Of a stretch of DNA of 64,000 nucleotides, positions 36,361 through 43,941 are shown piece by piece. The position numbers were made by a program, and so were the translations under genes. The notes under the pieces are model-generated. The model did no database searches, had not been told where the DNA came from, and worked only from the letters and a program-made list of their open reading frames with translations. Location: NCBI RefSeq assembly GCF_018613835.1, contig NZ_JAGGPM010000001.1:93495-157494 (forward strand). The letters are read 5' to 3'. The stretch comes from Arthrobacter sp. ISL-5 (GTDB taxonomy: Bacteria; Actinomycetota; Actinomycetes; Actinomycetales; Micrococcaceae). Every line of letters starts with the position of its first letter. Within the stretch, counting starts at the first letter, position 1.

Positions 36361-36774
36361 TCAGAGGGGCGCGGGGGGACGGGTCGCTGTGGCGGTGGGT
36401 GGGTGCTCTATGGCCAGGACCGAGATGTCGATGCGCCCGGGGATGAGGCCGGTGTAGCTGATGGTCCGGGCGATCTGCTCCCGCACGGCCTGGGCGACGT
36501 TCAGGGCTGCGAAGGCGATATCGGTGGCGATGTCGAGCTGGACGTCGGCGATGCCGTTGTGGACGGTGACGAAGACGCCGTCGTGCCGGGCGGGAGTGGT
36601 ACGGGTGTCTGTCCTGCGGAGATTTTGGATTGTTCCTTTTCCCAGGTGGGTGAGAAGGTTTTTCAGGGTCGGTTCGAGCCGGAGGACACCTGGTGTATCG
36701 AGGGCGGTGCGGGCAGCAAGGTCGGCAATGAGGCGGCGGCTGATCAGCCGGGCTTCGAGGGGATGCTCAGACAT
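36361..36774 (-). CDS. Asp23/Gls24-family-like protein
   Basis: 137 residues. The C-terminal half has the Asp23/Gls24 pattern: HDGVFVTVHNGIADVQLDIA, then ALNVAQAVREQIARTISYTG and GRIDISVLAIE; the N-terminal half has the RRLIADLAARTALDTPGVLR strand-helix. Asp23 proteins gather at the membrane through AmaP-type anchors during envelope stress. Its start overlaps the stop of the zinc-motif/Asp23 gene by 8 bases (36767-36774), so the two are coupled. Confidence 0.78.
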   Translation of the reverse strand: MSEHPLEARLISRRLIADLAARTALDTPGVLRLEPTLKNLLTHLGKGTIQNLRRTDTRTTPARHDGVFVTVHNGIADVQLDIATDIAFAALNVAQAVREQIARTISYTGLIPGRIDISVLAIEHPPTATATRPPAPL

Positions 36775-37351
36775 CGTAGAAATCCTCCACGGTGATGTTG
36801 ACGGCTCCGGCGTTGAGTCCGACGTGTGCTGTGATCATGCCGATGATCCGCTGACGCAGCAGCTCGGCGGTTCCGGGGATGTCGGTGCCGGAGGCCACGG
36901 CGATTCGAAGGTCCACCGAGATGCCGGCGGTCCCGGCCGGGCGGGGGTCGTCCGCGGTATCCGGGTCAGGACGGACGCGGCAGCGACGGCCCCGTACCCC
37001 CGCAAGGGCATCGGCGCCGAACCAGATGACTGAAGTGATGGCTTGTTCGCTGATCGTGACGCCCCCCTGGCCAGACCGGTAGACGGGCAGCCGGCTGCCC
37101 CTCCGGACTTCGGCACGGGCCACGTTCATGATGGCGTCCTTGACGGCGTGATGGGGCTGCAGGGAGGCGTCTTCTGCATCGTTGTCCCGAAGCGTGCGGG
37201 CGGCCTCCGCGAGCTTTGCCAGGCTGGCCCGTGCCGTCCGGCACTGGGCGCAGCCGTTTTCATGGGCGGTGGGGGGCTGGCTGATGGTTGCCCAGACCTC
37301 GTCGATGCTGCGGCCACAGCCCAGGCGGGGGATGGTTTCGTCTATTGCCAT
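36767..37351 (-). CDS. Anti-sigma-like zinc motif fused to an Asp23/Gls24-like domain
   Basis: 194 residues. The N-terminal part (LGCGRSIDEVW, then TAHENGCAQCRTA) carries Cys12, His30, Cys34 and Cys37, a Cys/His-x3-Cys-x2-Cys arrangement like zinc anti-sigma domains. Residues about 70-194 show Asp23/Gls24 character (AVKDAIMNVARAEVRRGSRL, ISVDLRIAVASGTDIPGTAE, LLRQRIIGMITAHVGLNAG, VNITVEDFYDV). It overlaps the ECF sigma gene by 10 bases on one side and the Asp23-like gene by 8 on the other. Binding and inhibiting that sigma factor is the natural inference. Confidence 0.75.
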   Translation of the reverse strand: MAIDETIPRLGCGRSIDEVWATISQPPTAHENGCAQCRTARASLAKLAEAARTLRDNDAEDASLQPHHAVKDAIMNVARAEVRRGSRLPVYRSGQGGVTISEQAITSVIWFGADALAGVRGRRCRVRPDPDTADDPRPAGTAGISVDLRIAVASGTDIPGTAELLRQRIIGMITAHVGLNAGAVNITVEDFYDV

Positions 37352-37944
37352 TGACTCATCCTTTCCGCGAGTTGTGCGCGTGCTCTGGCGAGGCGGCCTC
37401 TGACCGTCTGTTCACTGACCTTCAGCGTTGCGGCTATTTCAGCGTAGCTGCGTTCGTGGATTTCCCGCAGGAGCCAGCAGGCGCGCTGCCCGGGCGGGAG
37501 GGTTAGCAGCGCTGTGGCCAGGCCGTCGATCTCGCAGGAGATTTCCGCTTCGCGGGCGGGATCGCCTCCGGCTCCCGGTCCGGTGAAGGAATCCGCGGTT
37601 GTTTGCAGAGTTACCGGTTCCTGGACGACCTCCGCCTTTCTGGACCGTCGACGCAGACTGTCCAGGCAGCGGTTGGTGGCCATCTGGTAAAGCCACCCGC
37701 TGAAAGCCTGCACGCTTGTCAGCAGCGGCAGCTTTCTCCAGCAGGCCACCAGGGTGTCCTGCACGACGTCTTCGGCCTCTCCCCGGTCATGGAGCATCCG
37801 GAAAGCGAGACGGAAAAGTCTGCCCTGATACGCCTCGACGAGGTATTCGAAGGCGTCCAGGTTGCCGTCCTGGGCCCGGGCGACAACGGTCGCCTCGTCC
37901 AGATCCTCTGGCCGGGTCAGGACAACGGGTTCACGCTCATCCAT
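37342..37944 (-). CDS. ECF-type RNA polymerase sigma factor
   Basis: About 200 residues. Sigma region 2 reads AFEYLVEAYQGRLFRLAFRM, LHDRGEAEDVVQDTLVACWR; region 4 reads LPPGQRACWLLREIHERSYA, EIAATLKVSEQTVRGRLARA. The start at 37944 (MDEREPVVLTRPEDLDEATV) is the natural one; a longer frame to 38202 lies in the divergent promoter region. It overlaps its presumed anti-sigma/Asp23 partner and is divergent from the second Asp23 arm. Confidence 0.93.
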   Translation of the reverse strand: MDEREPVVLTRPEDLDEATVVARAQDGNLDAFEYLVEAYQGRLFRLAFRMLHDRGEAEDVVQDTLVACWRKLPLLTSVQAFSGWLYQMATNRCLDSLRRRSRKAEVVQEPVTLQTTADSFTGPGAGGDPAREAEISCEIDGLATALLTLPPGQRACWLLREIHERSYAEIAATLKVSEQTVRGRLARARAQLAERMSQWQ

Positions 37945-38153
37945 CGTCACCGCTATCCCCTTTTGCCCCCGAACCGCGCCACCCGGGTTCCGGGGATTAA
38001 GACCAATATTTTCAGACGGGGCCGGTAATGGGAATGCCCGGTGCGGGGGAAGCAGGGACAAAACAGTTTGCCTTTCCGCGTGACGTTTGGTGGTGACGTG
38101 CGTCTTTAACCATGTAGGCAAAATCGCATCGGTTGATTGAGGAGATGGTTCCC
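37945..38153. promoter_or_regulatory. Divergent intergenic region of the Asp23/sigma locus
   Basis: About 209 bases between the sigma gene (minus) and the Asp23 gene (plus) must contain both promoters. AT-rich patches lie at 37998-38015 and 38098-38122. If the sigma factor autoregulates, its -35/-10 pair should be here on both strands; no pair could be assigned with certainty by eye. Confidence 0.45.
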
Positions 38154-38654
38154 GTGACAGAAGCCCCGCAGCTCCCAGGACAGTCCGGAGGCATGGTGGC
38201 AACCCAGGAGGAACAGAAACGGAACGCCCCCGTTGAGACGCGCCGAACGACTGACCTGCTGCACACGGACCGGGGGGATACCACCATTGAAGAAACCGTG
38301 GTCCAGAAGCTGGCCGGCATGGCCACGCGTGAGGTTCCCGGCGTGTATGCGATGGGCAGCGCTGTCCGGCGCGCGTTCGGCGCGATGACCGAGCGGATTC
38401 CCGGTTCCCAGACGAATGTCAGCGGCGGGGTGAGCGTGGAGAAGGGCGAACGCCAGACCGCCATCGACTTGAGCATCGTCGTCGAGTACGGAACGTCCAT
38501 TGTCGAGGTGAGCCAAGGTATCCGGCGCAATGTCATCCAGTCGGTGGAGCGCGCGACCGGTCTGGAGGTGCTGGAAGTGAATGTCCACGTCACCGATGTT
38601 CATCTGCCCGAGGATGAACGGCCCGAAGAGGACGCCAGGAAGCCTCTGGAGTAA
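38154..38654 (+). CDS. Asp23/Gls24 family envelope stress protein
   Basis: 166 residues with the full Asp23 domain: TIEETVVQKLAGMATREVPG, VYAMGSAVRRAFGAMTERIP, GGVSVEKGERQTAIDLSIVV and EVLEVNVHVTDVHLPEDERP. This is the best conserved of the set. The GTG start has GAGGAG nine bases upstream; ATG 38145 is too close to that box. It heads the right arm of the locus. Confidence 0.93.
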   Translation: MTEAPQLPGQSGGMVATQEEQKRNAPVETRRTTDLLHTDRGDTTIEETVVQKLAGMATREVPGVYAMGSAVRRAFGAMTERIPGSQTNVSGGVSVEKGERQTAIDLSIVVEYGTSIVEVSQGIRRNVIQSVERATGLEVLEVNVHVTDVHLPEDERPEEDARKPLE

Positions 38655-38668
38655 CCACCTCACCCACT

Positions 38669-38687
38669 CCGCCCCGTTTTCGGGCGG
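38669..38687 (+). promoter_or_regulatory. Short intergenic hairpin
   Basis: CCGCCC-CGTTTTC-GGGCGG, a 6-bp stem between two genes of the Asp23 operon (gap 38655-38713). It could weakly attenuate or stabilise the message. Confidence 0.4.
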
Positions 38688-38713
38688 TAACCGATTTTTG
38701 GAAGGAGTGCCGC

Positions 38714-38893
38714 ATGTCCACTACACGATGGTGTCTGGCCATCGGTCTGGTATTAGGAATCGTTTTGGCCTTCGGAGGTTTTACAGCCCTGGTGATAGCG
38801 GTCCTCTTTGGCCTGATTGGGCTGGTAGTGGGCCGTATTGCGGAAGGGAAACTGGATCTGCAGGCCCTGTTCGGCAAAGCATCCAGCCGATGA
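38714..38893 (+). CDS. DUF2273-like small membrane protein
   Basis: 59 residues: MSTTRWCLAIGLVLGIVLAF, GGFTALVIAVLFGLIGLVVG, RIAEGKLDLQALFGKASSR. Two close hydrophobic helices and the GRxxEGKLDL tail match the DUF2273 partner usually found in asp23-amaP operons. GAAGGAG lies seven bases upstream. Its stop overlaps the next start (ATGA at 38890). Confidence 0.85.
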   Translation: MSTTRWCLAIGLVLGIVLAFGGFTALVIAVLFGLIGLVVGRIAEGKLDLQALFGKASSR

Positions 38894-39285
38894 AGACCCC
38901 CGCAGCACCTGCCGGCTCCCGGGACCTGGATTCGCGGGGGCGCACTTTCCTTGACCGGAAGGTGGTGGAGAAGATCGCCGGTCAGGTCGCGAGCGAAGAG
39001 TCCTTTGCCGGCGGGTCCTCCGGAGGGTTTCTGGGCATCGGAGCACATTCGGACTTTTCCGCCCGGCCCAAAGTCACGGTGGAGCTTGCGGGCAATATCG
39101 CCGCCCTCAGCGTGGAAATAGGGCTGCTCTACCCGGTACCGCTGCGCCAGGTAACCGAACAGTTGCGCCGCCGGATCAGCGAACGCGTCAACGCCCTGAC
39201 CGGGGTGGAGGTACGCCAGATCGACATCACAGTGTCCTGGCTGAAACCTGCCGATGAAACCACCGGCCGCCGGAGGCTGTTATGA
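38890..39285 (+). CDS. Asp23/Gls24 family protein
   Basis: 131 residues: GRTFLDRKVVEKIAGQVASE, GGFLGIGAHSDFSARPKVTV, ELAGNIAALSVEIGLLYPVP, QVTEQLRRRISERVNALTGV, EVRQIDITVSWL. Typical Asp23 fold. Coupled to the DUF2273 gene (ATGA) and to the next gene (4-base overlap at 39282). Confidence 0.9.
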   Translation: MKTPAAPAGSRDLDSRGRTFLDRKVVEKIAGQVASEESFAGGSSGGFLGIGAHSDFSARPKVTVELAGNIAALSVEIGLLYPVPLRQVTEQLRRRISERVNALTGVEVRQIDITVSWLKPADETTGRRRLL

Positions 39286-39863
39286 GCCGGCACGATGGGA
39301 AAGCCACACCCCTGCGACACCGTCCCAGCCGGGCTGTTCCTGCCCTGATCCTGGGAACGCTGCTTCTGGCCGCCGGCGTGGCACTGGTATGGGCGGCAGT
39401 GGCCCGGCTGGTCACGGGTTCGTGGCCGGTGTATCTGGCCGGCCCCCGGGACTGGCTGACCGGTTTGACCTGGAACGATCCGGGAGTCTGGGCCGTGGGG
39501 GCTGCGGCGGCGGTCGTGGGAGTCGTCCTGCTCGCGGCAGCACTGGTTCCGGGCCGCTTTAACGCCTTGCGGCTGCAGGCGCCCGGGGACGGGGGGCAGA
39601 TCCCGGTGGCGGGCGCGCAGGAGATTGTCATGACGCGGCGGGCCGTTGCGCGGTACGCGGCGGCGCACTGTGAATACGTCGACGGCGTCGGTTCAGCATC
39701 GGCCACGGCCTCGGCACGCGCGGTCCACCTGAACGTGACCACGGCCCTGCACGAAACAGGGGAGCTGCGCGGCCGTGTCATTGCCGTGGTCAGGGAACGC
39801 CTGGCCGGTACCGGGCTCAACCCGGTCCCAAAGGTCACCGCGTCCGTCCGGTCCAAGGAATGA
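39282..39863 (+). CDS. DUF6286-like membrane protein of the Asp23 operon
   Basis: 193 residues. Two N-terminal helices (ALILGTLLLAAGVALVWAAV; WAVGAAAAVVGVVLLAAAL) frame a short outside loop; the cytosolic C-terminal domain (IVMTRRAVARYAAAHCEYVD, then VHLNVTTALHETGELRGRVI) has an Asp23-like strand-helix pattern. Probably a membrane anchor for the Asp23 proteins. Confidence 0.8.
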   Translation: MSRHDGKATPLRHRPSRAVPALILGTLLLAAGVALVWAAVARLVTGSWPVYLAGPRDWLTGLTWNDPGVWAVGAAAAVVGVVLLAAALVPGRFNALRLQAPGDGGQIPVAGAQEIVMTRRAVARYAAAHCEYVDGVGSASATASARAVHLNVTTALHETGELRGRVIAVVRERLAGTGLNPVPKVTASVRSKE

Positions 39864-39894
39864 CCGCGGCCGCATTCCGGAAAGAAGGCACCCC

Positions 39895-40515
39895 ATGCGA
39901 CAACACGCCGGAGCGATGAACCGCACCTGGCTGGTCATCCTTGGCATTCTCGCCCTGGCCGGCGGCGTCCTGATACTGCTGGCGGCCAGCGGAACGCTGC
40001 ACGCCATGAGCCCTGCAACGGTCGCTGCAGAAAGTCCCGTCGTGACAGGGGACCTGCACACGGTCTTCGGGCCGGCCTCTGTTACGGCCATTGTCCTGGT
40101 GGCCGGGGTTCTCATGGGCTCCCTGGGGTTGCTGTGGATCCTGGCACAGATTCCACGAAGGAATCCCGCCGACAGGTACCGGCTGCATCAGGACCCCGCC
40201 TCCGGAACCACGCTATGTGATGCCTCGGTGCTGGCCTCCGCCGTGGAAAACCAGATCAATACCCTGCCCGGGGTTGTGGGTTCCTCGGCGCTGCTGCGCG
40301 GCACCGCCATGGAACCGGATCTCACGATGAAAGTCACCGTTACCAACCGCGCCGACATCCAGCACGTCCTCCACAGCATCAACACCAGGGTCATTCCGGA
40401 CCTCTCCACGGCACTGGAGACACCGCTGCGGCGGACAGGAATCCAGCTCGAGGTCAGCGGCCGCAACGCCATTGCCGGCACCACCGTGGACACCACCGGC
40501 ACCGTCATCTACTAA
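39895..40515 (+). CDS. AmaP-like alkaline-shock membrane anchor protein
   Basis: 206 residues with two membrane helices (LVILGILALAGGVLILLAAS; VTAIVLVAGVLMGSLGLLWI) and a cytosolic domain (LCDASVLASAVENQINTLPG, LTMKVTVTNRADIQHVLHSI, GIQLEVSGRNAI) like AmaP, the anchor that holds Asp23 at the membrane. ATG 39895 follows GAAAGAAGG. Last gene of the operon. Confidence 0.8.
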   Translation: MRQHAGAMNRTWLVILGILALAGGVLILLAASGTLHAMSPATVAAESPVVTGDLHTVFGPASVTAIVLVAGVLMGSLGLLWILAQIPRRNPADRYRLHQDPASGTTLCDASVLASAVENQINTLPGVVGSSALLRGTAMEPDLTMKVTVTNRADIQHVLHSINTRVIPDLSTALETPLRRTGIQLEVSGRNAIAGTTVDTTGTVIY

Positions 40516-40674
40516 CAAGTCACGTCGAAGAACACGACCTTAGCGTCGGATATTTCACTTTTCCACAAGCCACCCCTACCACAACGCCGCACCCGTCCCA
40601 CAACCTAGGTTCTTTGGGACGGCTGATATCTGGCCGCTGCCTGAGAATCAGGATCTCTCGGATCTGCTGCACCC

Positions 40675-41319
40675 GTGACAGCTGAAACCATCCGAGCACC
40701 GGCACCGGAACCCCTTATCCGCTCGTTTGAACAGGCTGCGCCGAACGGTTGGCCGAGCGATCTGTCGACCCTGTATCGTCTCTTCGACGGTGCAGAACCG
40801 TCAACGGCGGGGAACATTCTCCCGAGGTATCGCCCACTTCCCTTGGAGGAAGCTGAGAAAGTGCGACAAATGATGCTTGGCATCTGGGCGCAGGTCGGGG
40901 CGGACCTAAACGCAGAATTCGAACGGGAAAAAACGTCCCCAATCTACCGAAACCTGCGGGCGGTCCATGAAGCCCACAGCAGCGTTCCTGTGCCCGAACC
41001 CCACAAACCCTATGACCCAGCAAGCGCTGAAGCTGATGAGGCGGGCACTCAGGCTTTTATGTTTATCTCCTCGTTCCTGCCGATCGCAGACGACAACGCC
41101 GGCGACTTTCTGTTCGTCGGTCTCAGGAAAGGGCGGCAGCACGGCTGCGTCAGCGAGTATTTCAAGGACGAGGCCGATTGGCGCCCCGCCATCTGGTCAT
41201 CCGTTGAAGAACTCCTAGAGGAAACGCTGACCAGCCTGCGAACAGGACGACCAGCATTCTCCTTCAGGCCCTCGGTGATAGACGGCAGTCTGAATTGGAA
41301 ATTAGTCCGGGAACGGTAA
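40675..41319 (+). CDS. SMI1/KNR4 (SUKH)-like protein
   Basis: 214 residues: LIRSFEQAAPNGWPSDLSTL, YRLFDGAEPSTAGNILPRYR, PLPLEEAEKVRQMM, then FLPIADDNAGDFLFVGLRKG and WSSVEELLEETLTSLRTG. The LPxxxxxLYxxxDG, ILP, LPIADDxxGDxLFV order is that of SUKH proteins, which often act as immunity proteins against contact-dependent toxins. The GTG start is tentative. No toxin gene is adjacent. Confidence 0.75.
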   Translation: MTAETIRAPAPEPLIRSFEQAAPNGWPSDLSTLYRLFDGAEPSTAGNILPRYRPLPLEEAEKVRQMMLGIWAQVGADLNAEFEREKTSPIYRNLRAVHEAHSSVPVPEPHKPYDPASAEADEAGTQAFMFISSFLPIADDNAGDFLFVGLRKGRQHGCVSEYFKDEADWRPAIWSSVEELLEETLTSLRTGRPAFSFRPSVIDGSLNWKLVRER

Positions 41320-41374
41320 CCACTAAACAAGGCCGCCCCTGAACATCTCACGCAGACGGAACGGGCGGCGCCAT

Positions 41375-41473
41375 TTAGGGGACTGCGATGTTTCCTAAAA
41401 GCCCATTGAAATAGAGAATCACAAATGCAGCCACGACAAGAAGCGTGATGATAGGCATCTGCCATTTTTTCAT
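41375..41473 (-). CDS. 32-residue single-helix membrane peptide
   Basis: MKKWQMPIITLLVVAAFVIL then YFNGLLGNIAVP: a basic start and one membrane helix. AAAGGA lies seven bases before ATG 41473, a good ribosome-binding site. Such mini-proteins can be toxins or regulators of membrane partners. No homologue known to me. Confidence 0.5.
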   Translation of the reverse strand: MKKWQMPIITLLVVAAFVILYFNGLLGNIAVP

Positions 41474-41630
41474 CGCTTGTCCTTTCACGGGCCTCTTATG
41501 GATGAGAGTACGGTGTCCCAGCTGTCCAGCGGCCCTTGCATGGCCGGCAGCGTCGGCTCGCACAGCTCCCAATCTGGAAAGACGCCAGATGACAGACAGC
41601 CCGGTGTGAGGAAGAGGCTTTACCTCTTCC

Positions 41631-41888
41631 TCACACCGGATCACCTATGAGCCATCTCAAACCAGTTTGGCCTGCATTATTGATGTCTCGGAGCGCGATG
41701 GAAACCCTAACACCGGTCCCCGCATTTTCGAATGCCCAAACTGAGGCATCATCCAGGCTCACGGAATCAAAGTCGAAAGCGGAAACCACCGGTCCATCCA
41801 CCAAAAAAACGCGGAAGTCCGAAGTGTTGCTCTCCCACATGGTGTCGCGCTCGTCTACAAGTCGTGGCTGCATTACTTGAGCGTACAT
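41631..41888 (-). CDS. Small hypothetical protein
   Basis: 85 residues: MYAQVMQPRLVDERDTMWES, NTSDFRVFLVDGPVVSAFDF, AGTGVRVSIALRDINNAGQT. It is predicted to be beta-rich and soluble. A later ATG at 41840 is possible. No family recognised. Confidence 0.45.
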   Translation of the reverse strand: MYAQVMQPRLVDERDTMWESNTSDFRVFLVDGPVVSAFDFDSVSLDDASVWAFENAGTGVRVSIALRDINNAGQTGLRWLIGDPV

Positions 41889-41969
41889 TTAGGCAGCCGC
41901 AAAATTGTCTGGTCGAATCCCTGGAACCGTGCTTTCGTTGACGTACATGCAACTCCACCTGGGGGTCAT

Positions 41970-42383
41970 ATGAGACGCCGTTCGGATGCGAAGAGTGTTC
42001 GCCAGATCATTGCCTTCTCGCTCACGATTGCAGCTGCCATAGCGCTACTCCTGGTTCCCATCTACAACACAGTGAAACTGACGAATGACGGACCAGACGA
42101 AGTAGCTGCCTCAACACTGCTCGAGATCGTAGGACCCTACATCTTCGTGCCGTTGCTGATCCCCGTCGCACTGACCGGATTGCCTCTCCTACTGAGGGGA
42201 CCGGCACAGAATTACGTGTCCGTCGCGACCACCGTTGCTCTCGCCATCTTCACCCTCATCGCTTCGGCAACCATTGGCTGGTTCTACGTGCCCGCCCTTG
42301 CGGCCGCCCTGGCCTCCATATTGGCCCCATCCAGAAAGCCGTGGAACACCAAAGATCCGTCCCTCATTGCGGGCCAGCCTTGA
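41970..42383 (+). CDS. Membrane protein of unknown function
   Basis: 137 residues with four hydrophobic helices (IIAFSLTIAAAIALLLVPIY; YIFVPLLIPVALTGLPLLL; ATTVALAIFTLIASATIGWF; ALAAALASILA). ATG 41970 has GGGGG upstream; the frame before it looks non-coding. It precedes a second membrane protein by four bases. Confidence 0.65.
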   Translation: MRRRSDAKSVRQIIAFSLTIAAAIALLLVPIYNTVKLTNDGPDEVAASTLLEIVGPYIFVPLLIPVALTGLPLLLRGPAQNYVSVATTVALAIFTLIASATIGWFYVPALAAALASILAPSRKPWNTKDPSLIAGQP

Positions 42384-42387
42384 AACA

Positions 42388-42849
42388 ATGCTGCCATTCC
42401 AAAGGCGAATGGCGGACGCCGTGACCGAGAAGAAGGCTTCGATGGCTCGGGAAGAATCCGCTCATGGACACCGCCGCGGCTGGCCAGGAACCCTGCTCTG
42501 GGCGCTGCTCATCGTTGCCTCCGTCGCACTCATGGTCATGGGACTGTGGCGAACTACGTTCTTCATCTACGCTCCCGAGCTGGCCCTGATTGAGCGTTCG
42601 AGAGTCGGCGGGCTGAATATCCTCGCAGGTTCGGCAGCCTCACTCGGGGCGGCAGGGTGGTCCATCGTCAGAAGGAGCCCACTATGGGTTGCGGCCTTCG
42701 TGGCAGCGCCTGCGGTCCTGGTAGGTGGCGCTGAGCTGGTGGATCCAAACAGCCTGATCCGGCACCTCGCAGCTATCGTGGCGTTCCCCTTCGCGTTCGC
42801 CGGACTGTATGCAGGGCTTCCGCCCCGGAAATCTCGAACCCCGAAGTAG
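42388..42849 (+). CDS. Membrane protein of unknown function
   Basis: 153 residues with about four helices (TLLWALLIVASVALMVMGLW; LNILAGSAASLGAAGWSIV; PLWVAAFVAAPAVLVGGAEL; AAIVAFPFAFAGLYAGL). The start is ATG 42388 or ATG 42409 (AAAGG just upstream of the latter). In operon with the previous gene; a strong hairpin follows. Confidence 0.65.
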   Translation: MLPFQRRMADAVTEKKASMAREESAHGHRRGWPGTLLWALLIVASVALMVMGLWRTTFFIYAPELALIERSRVGGLNILAGSAASLGAAGWSIVRRSPLWVAAFVAAPAVLVGGAELVDPNSLIRHLAAIVAFPFAFAGLYAGLPPRKSRTPK

Positions 42850-42860
42850 GGTGCAACGCC

Positions 42861-42883
42861 CGCCGGGCCAGTCTGGCCCGGCG
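42861..42883. terminator. Strong hairpin terminator, probably bidirectional
   Basis: CGCCGGGCCA (42861-42870) pairs with TGGCCCGGCG (42874-42883) around a 3-base loop, 12 bases after the membrane-protein stop. No T-run; it lies between two convergent genes. Confidence 0.7.
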
Positions 42884-43182
42884 TGAGCCGGACTCGCTGC
42901 TTCCGGCGCGATAGGGCCGATCAGCCCGTCAAAAAATACGTCCGATCATCGTGATCCTGCCCATGTCGCTTGTGTAGATCGTCCCGGGAATTACCGTTCG
43001 TTCCGTCCCAAGCCACATCAAAACGCGGTCACGGTGCACGACGACCATTCCTGTCGCGCCGTTCGCGAGCAGTGCCCACCCGAGGACCGGGTGGCCATCG
43101 ACGCGCACGCTGTGCGCGTGTTAACGCCAACCGAAAATGGGGCCAATAGCGCCAATTGAAACGGGGCCACGGGGTTGTGGTT

Positions 43183-43941
43183 CTATTGTGCCGTACTGAC
43201 GTCGGGTTGGTGTTTTTTGAGCCGGTAGCTGTTGCCTTTGAGGCTGATGACATCGGCGTGGTGGACGATCCGGTCGATCATGGCCGAGGCGATGGTCAGG
43301 TCTCCGAATACGTCGCCCCAGCGGGCAAACGCGAGGTTGGACGTCAGGATCATGGAGGCGTGTTCGTAGCGGCTGGAGACGAGCTGGAAGAACAGGTTCG
43401 CGGCGTCCTGATCAAACGGGATGTAGCCGACCTCGTCGATTATGAGGAGCCCGTAGCGGCGCAGTTTGACCAGTTCCTGGGCAAGTTTCCCGCGGGAGTG
43501 GGCCTCCTGCAGTCGGGCAACCCAGCCGGTGGCGGAGTCGAAAAGAACCCGCTGCCCGGCCTTGGCTGCCTTGATGCCGATGCCGACCGCGAGGTGGGTT
43601 TTGCCGGTGCCGGGAGGCCCGAGCAGGACCACGTTCTTGGCCTCGGAGAGGAACACCCCGGTGCCCAGGTGCGCGATGAGGTTCCGGTCCGCGAAGGGCT
43701 GGTGATCGAAGTTGAACTCTTCGAGGTCCTTGTGGGCCGGGAACCTCGCGGCCTTGATCCGTGTCGCCGCGCCGGAGGCTTCGCGCTCGGAGACTTCACG
43801 GGAGAGGACCGCTGCCAGATACTCCTCATGGGACCAGCCGGCGTCCCTGGCCTGGTCCCCGAGCCGTCGGAACCCATCACTGATCCGCGGTGCCCGCAGG
43901 GCCCTGGCGTAGTACTCGATCTGTGACGGTGTCCCGGTCAT
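43183..43941 (-). CDS. istB: IS21-family helper ATPase
   Basis: About 252 residues, AAA+ ATPase of the IstB/DnaC type that picks target DNA and helps the transposase. Walker A LLGPPGTGKTHLAVG, Walker B LLIIDEVGYI, and sensor I MILTSNLAF are all present. It starts at 43941 within the last codons of istA (ATGA-type overlap). Confidence 0.96.
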   Translation of the reverse strand: MTGTPSQIEYYARALRAPRISDGFRRLGDQARDAGWSHEEYLAAVLSREVSEREASGAATRIKAARFPAHKDLEEFNFDHQPFADRNLIAHLGTGVFLSEAKNVVLLGPPGTGKTHLAVGIGIKAAKAGQRVLFDSATGWVARLQEAHSRGKLAQELVKLRRYGLLIIDEVGYIPFDQDAANLFFQLVSSRYEHASMILTSNLAFARWGDVFGDLTIASAMIDRIVHHADVISLKGNSYRLKKHQPDVSTAQ

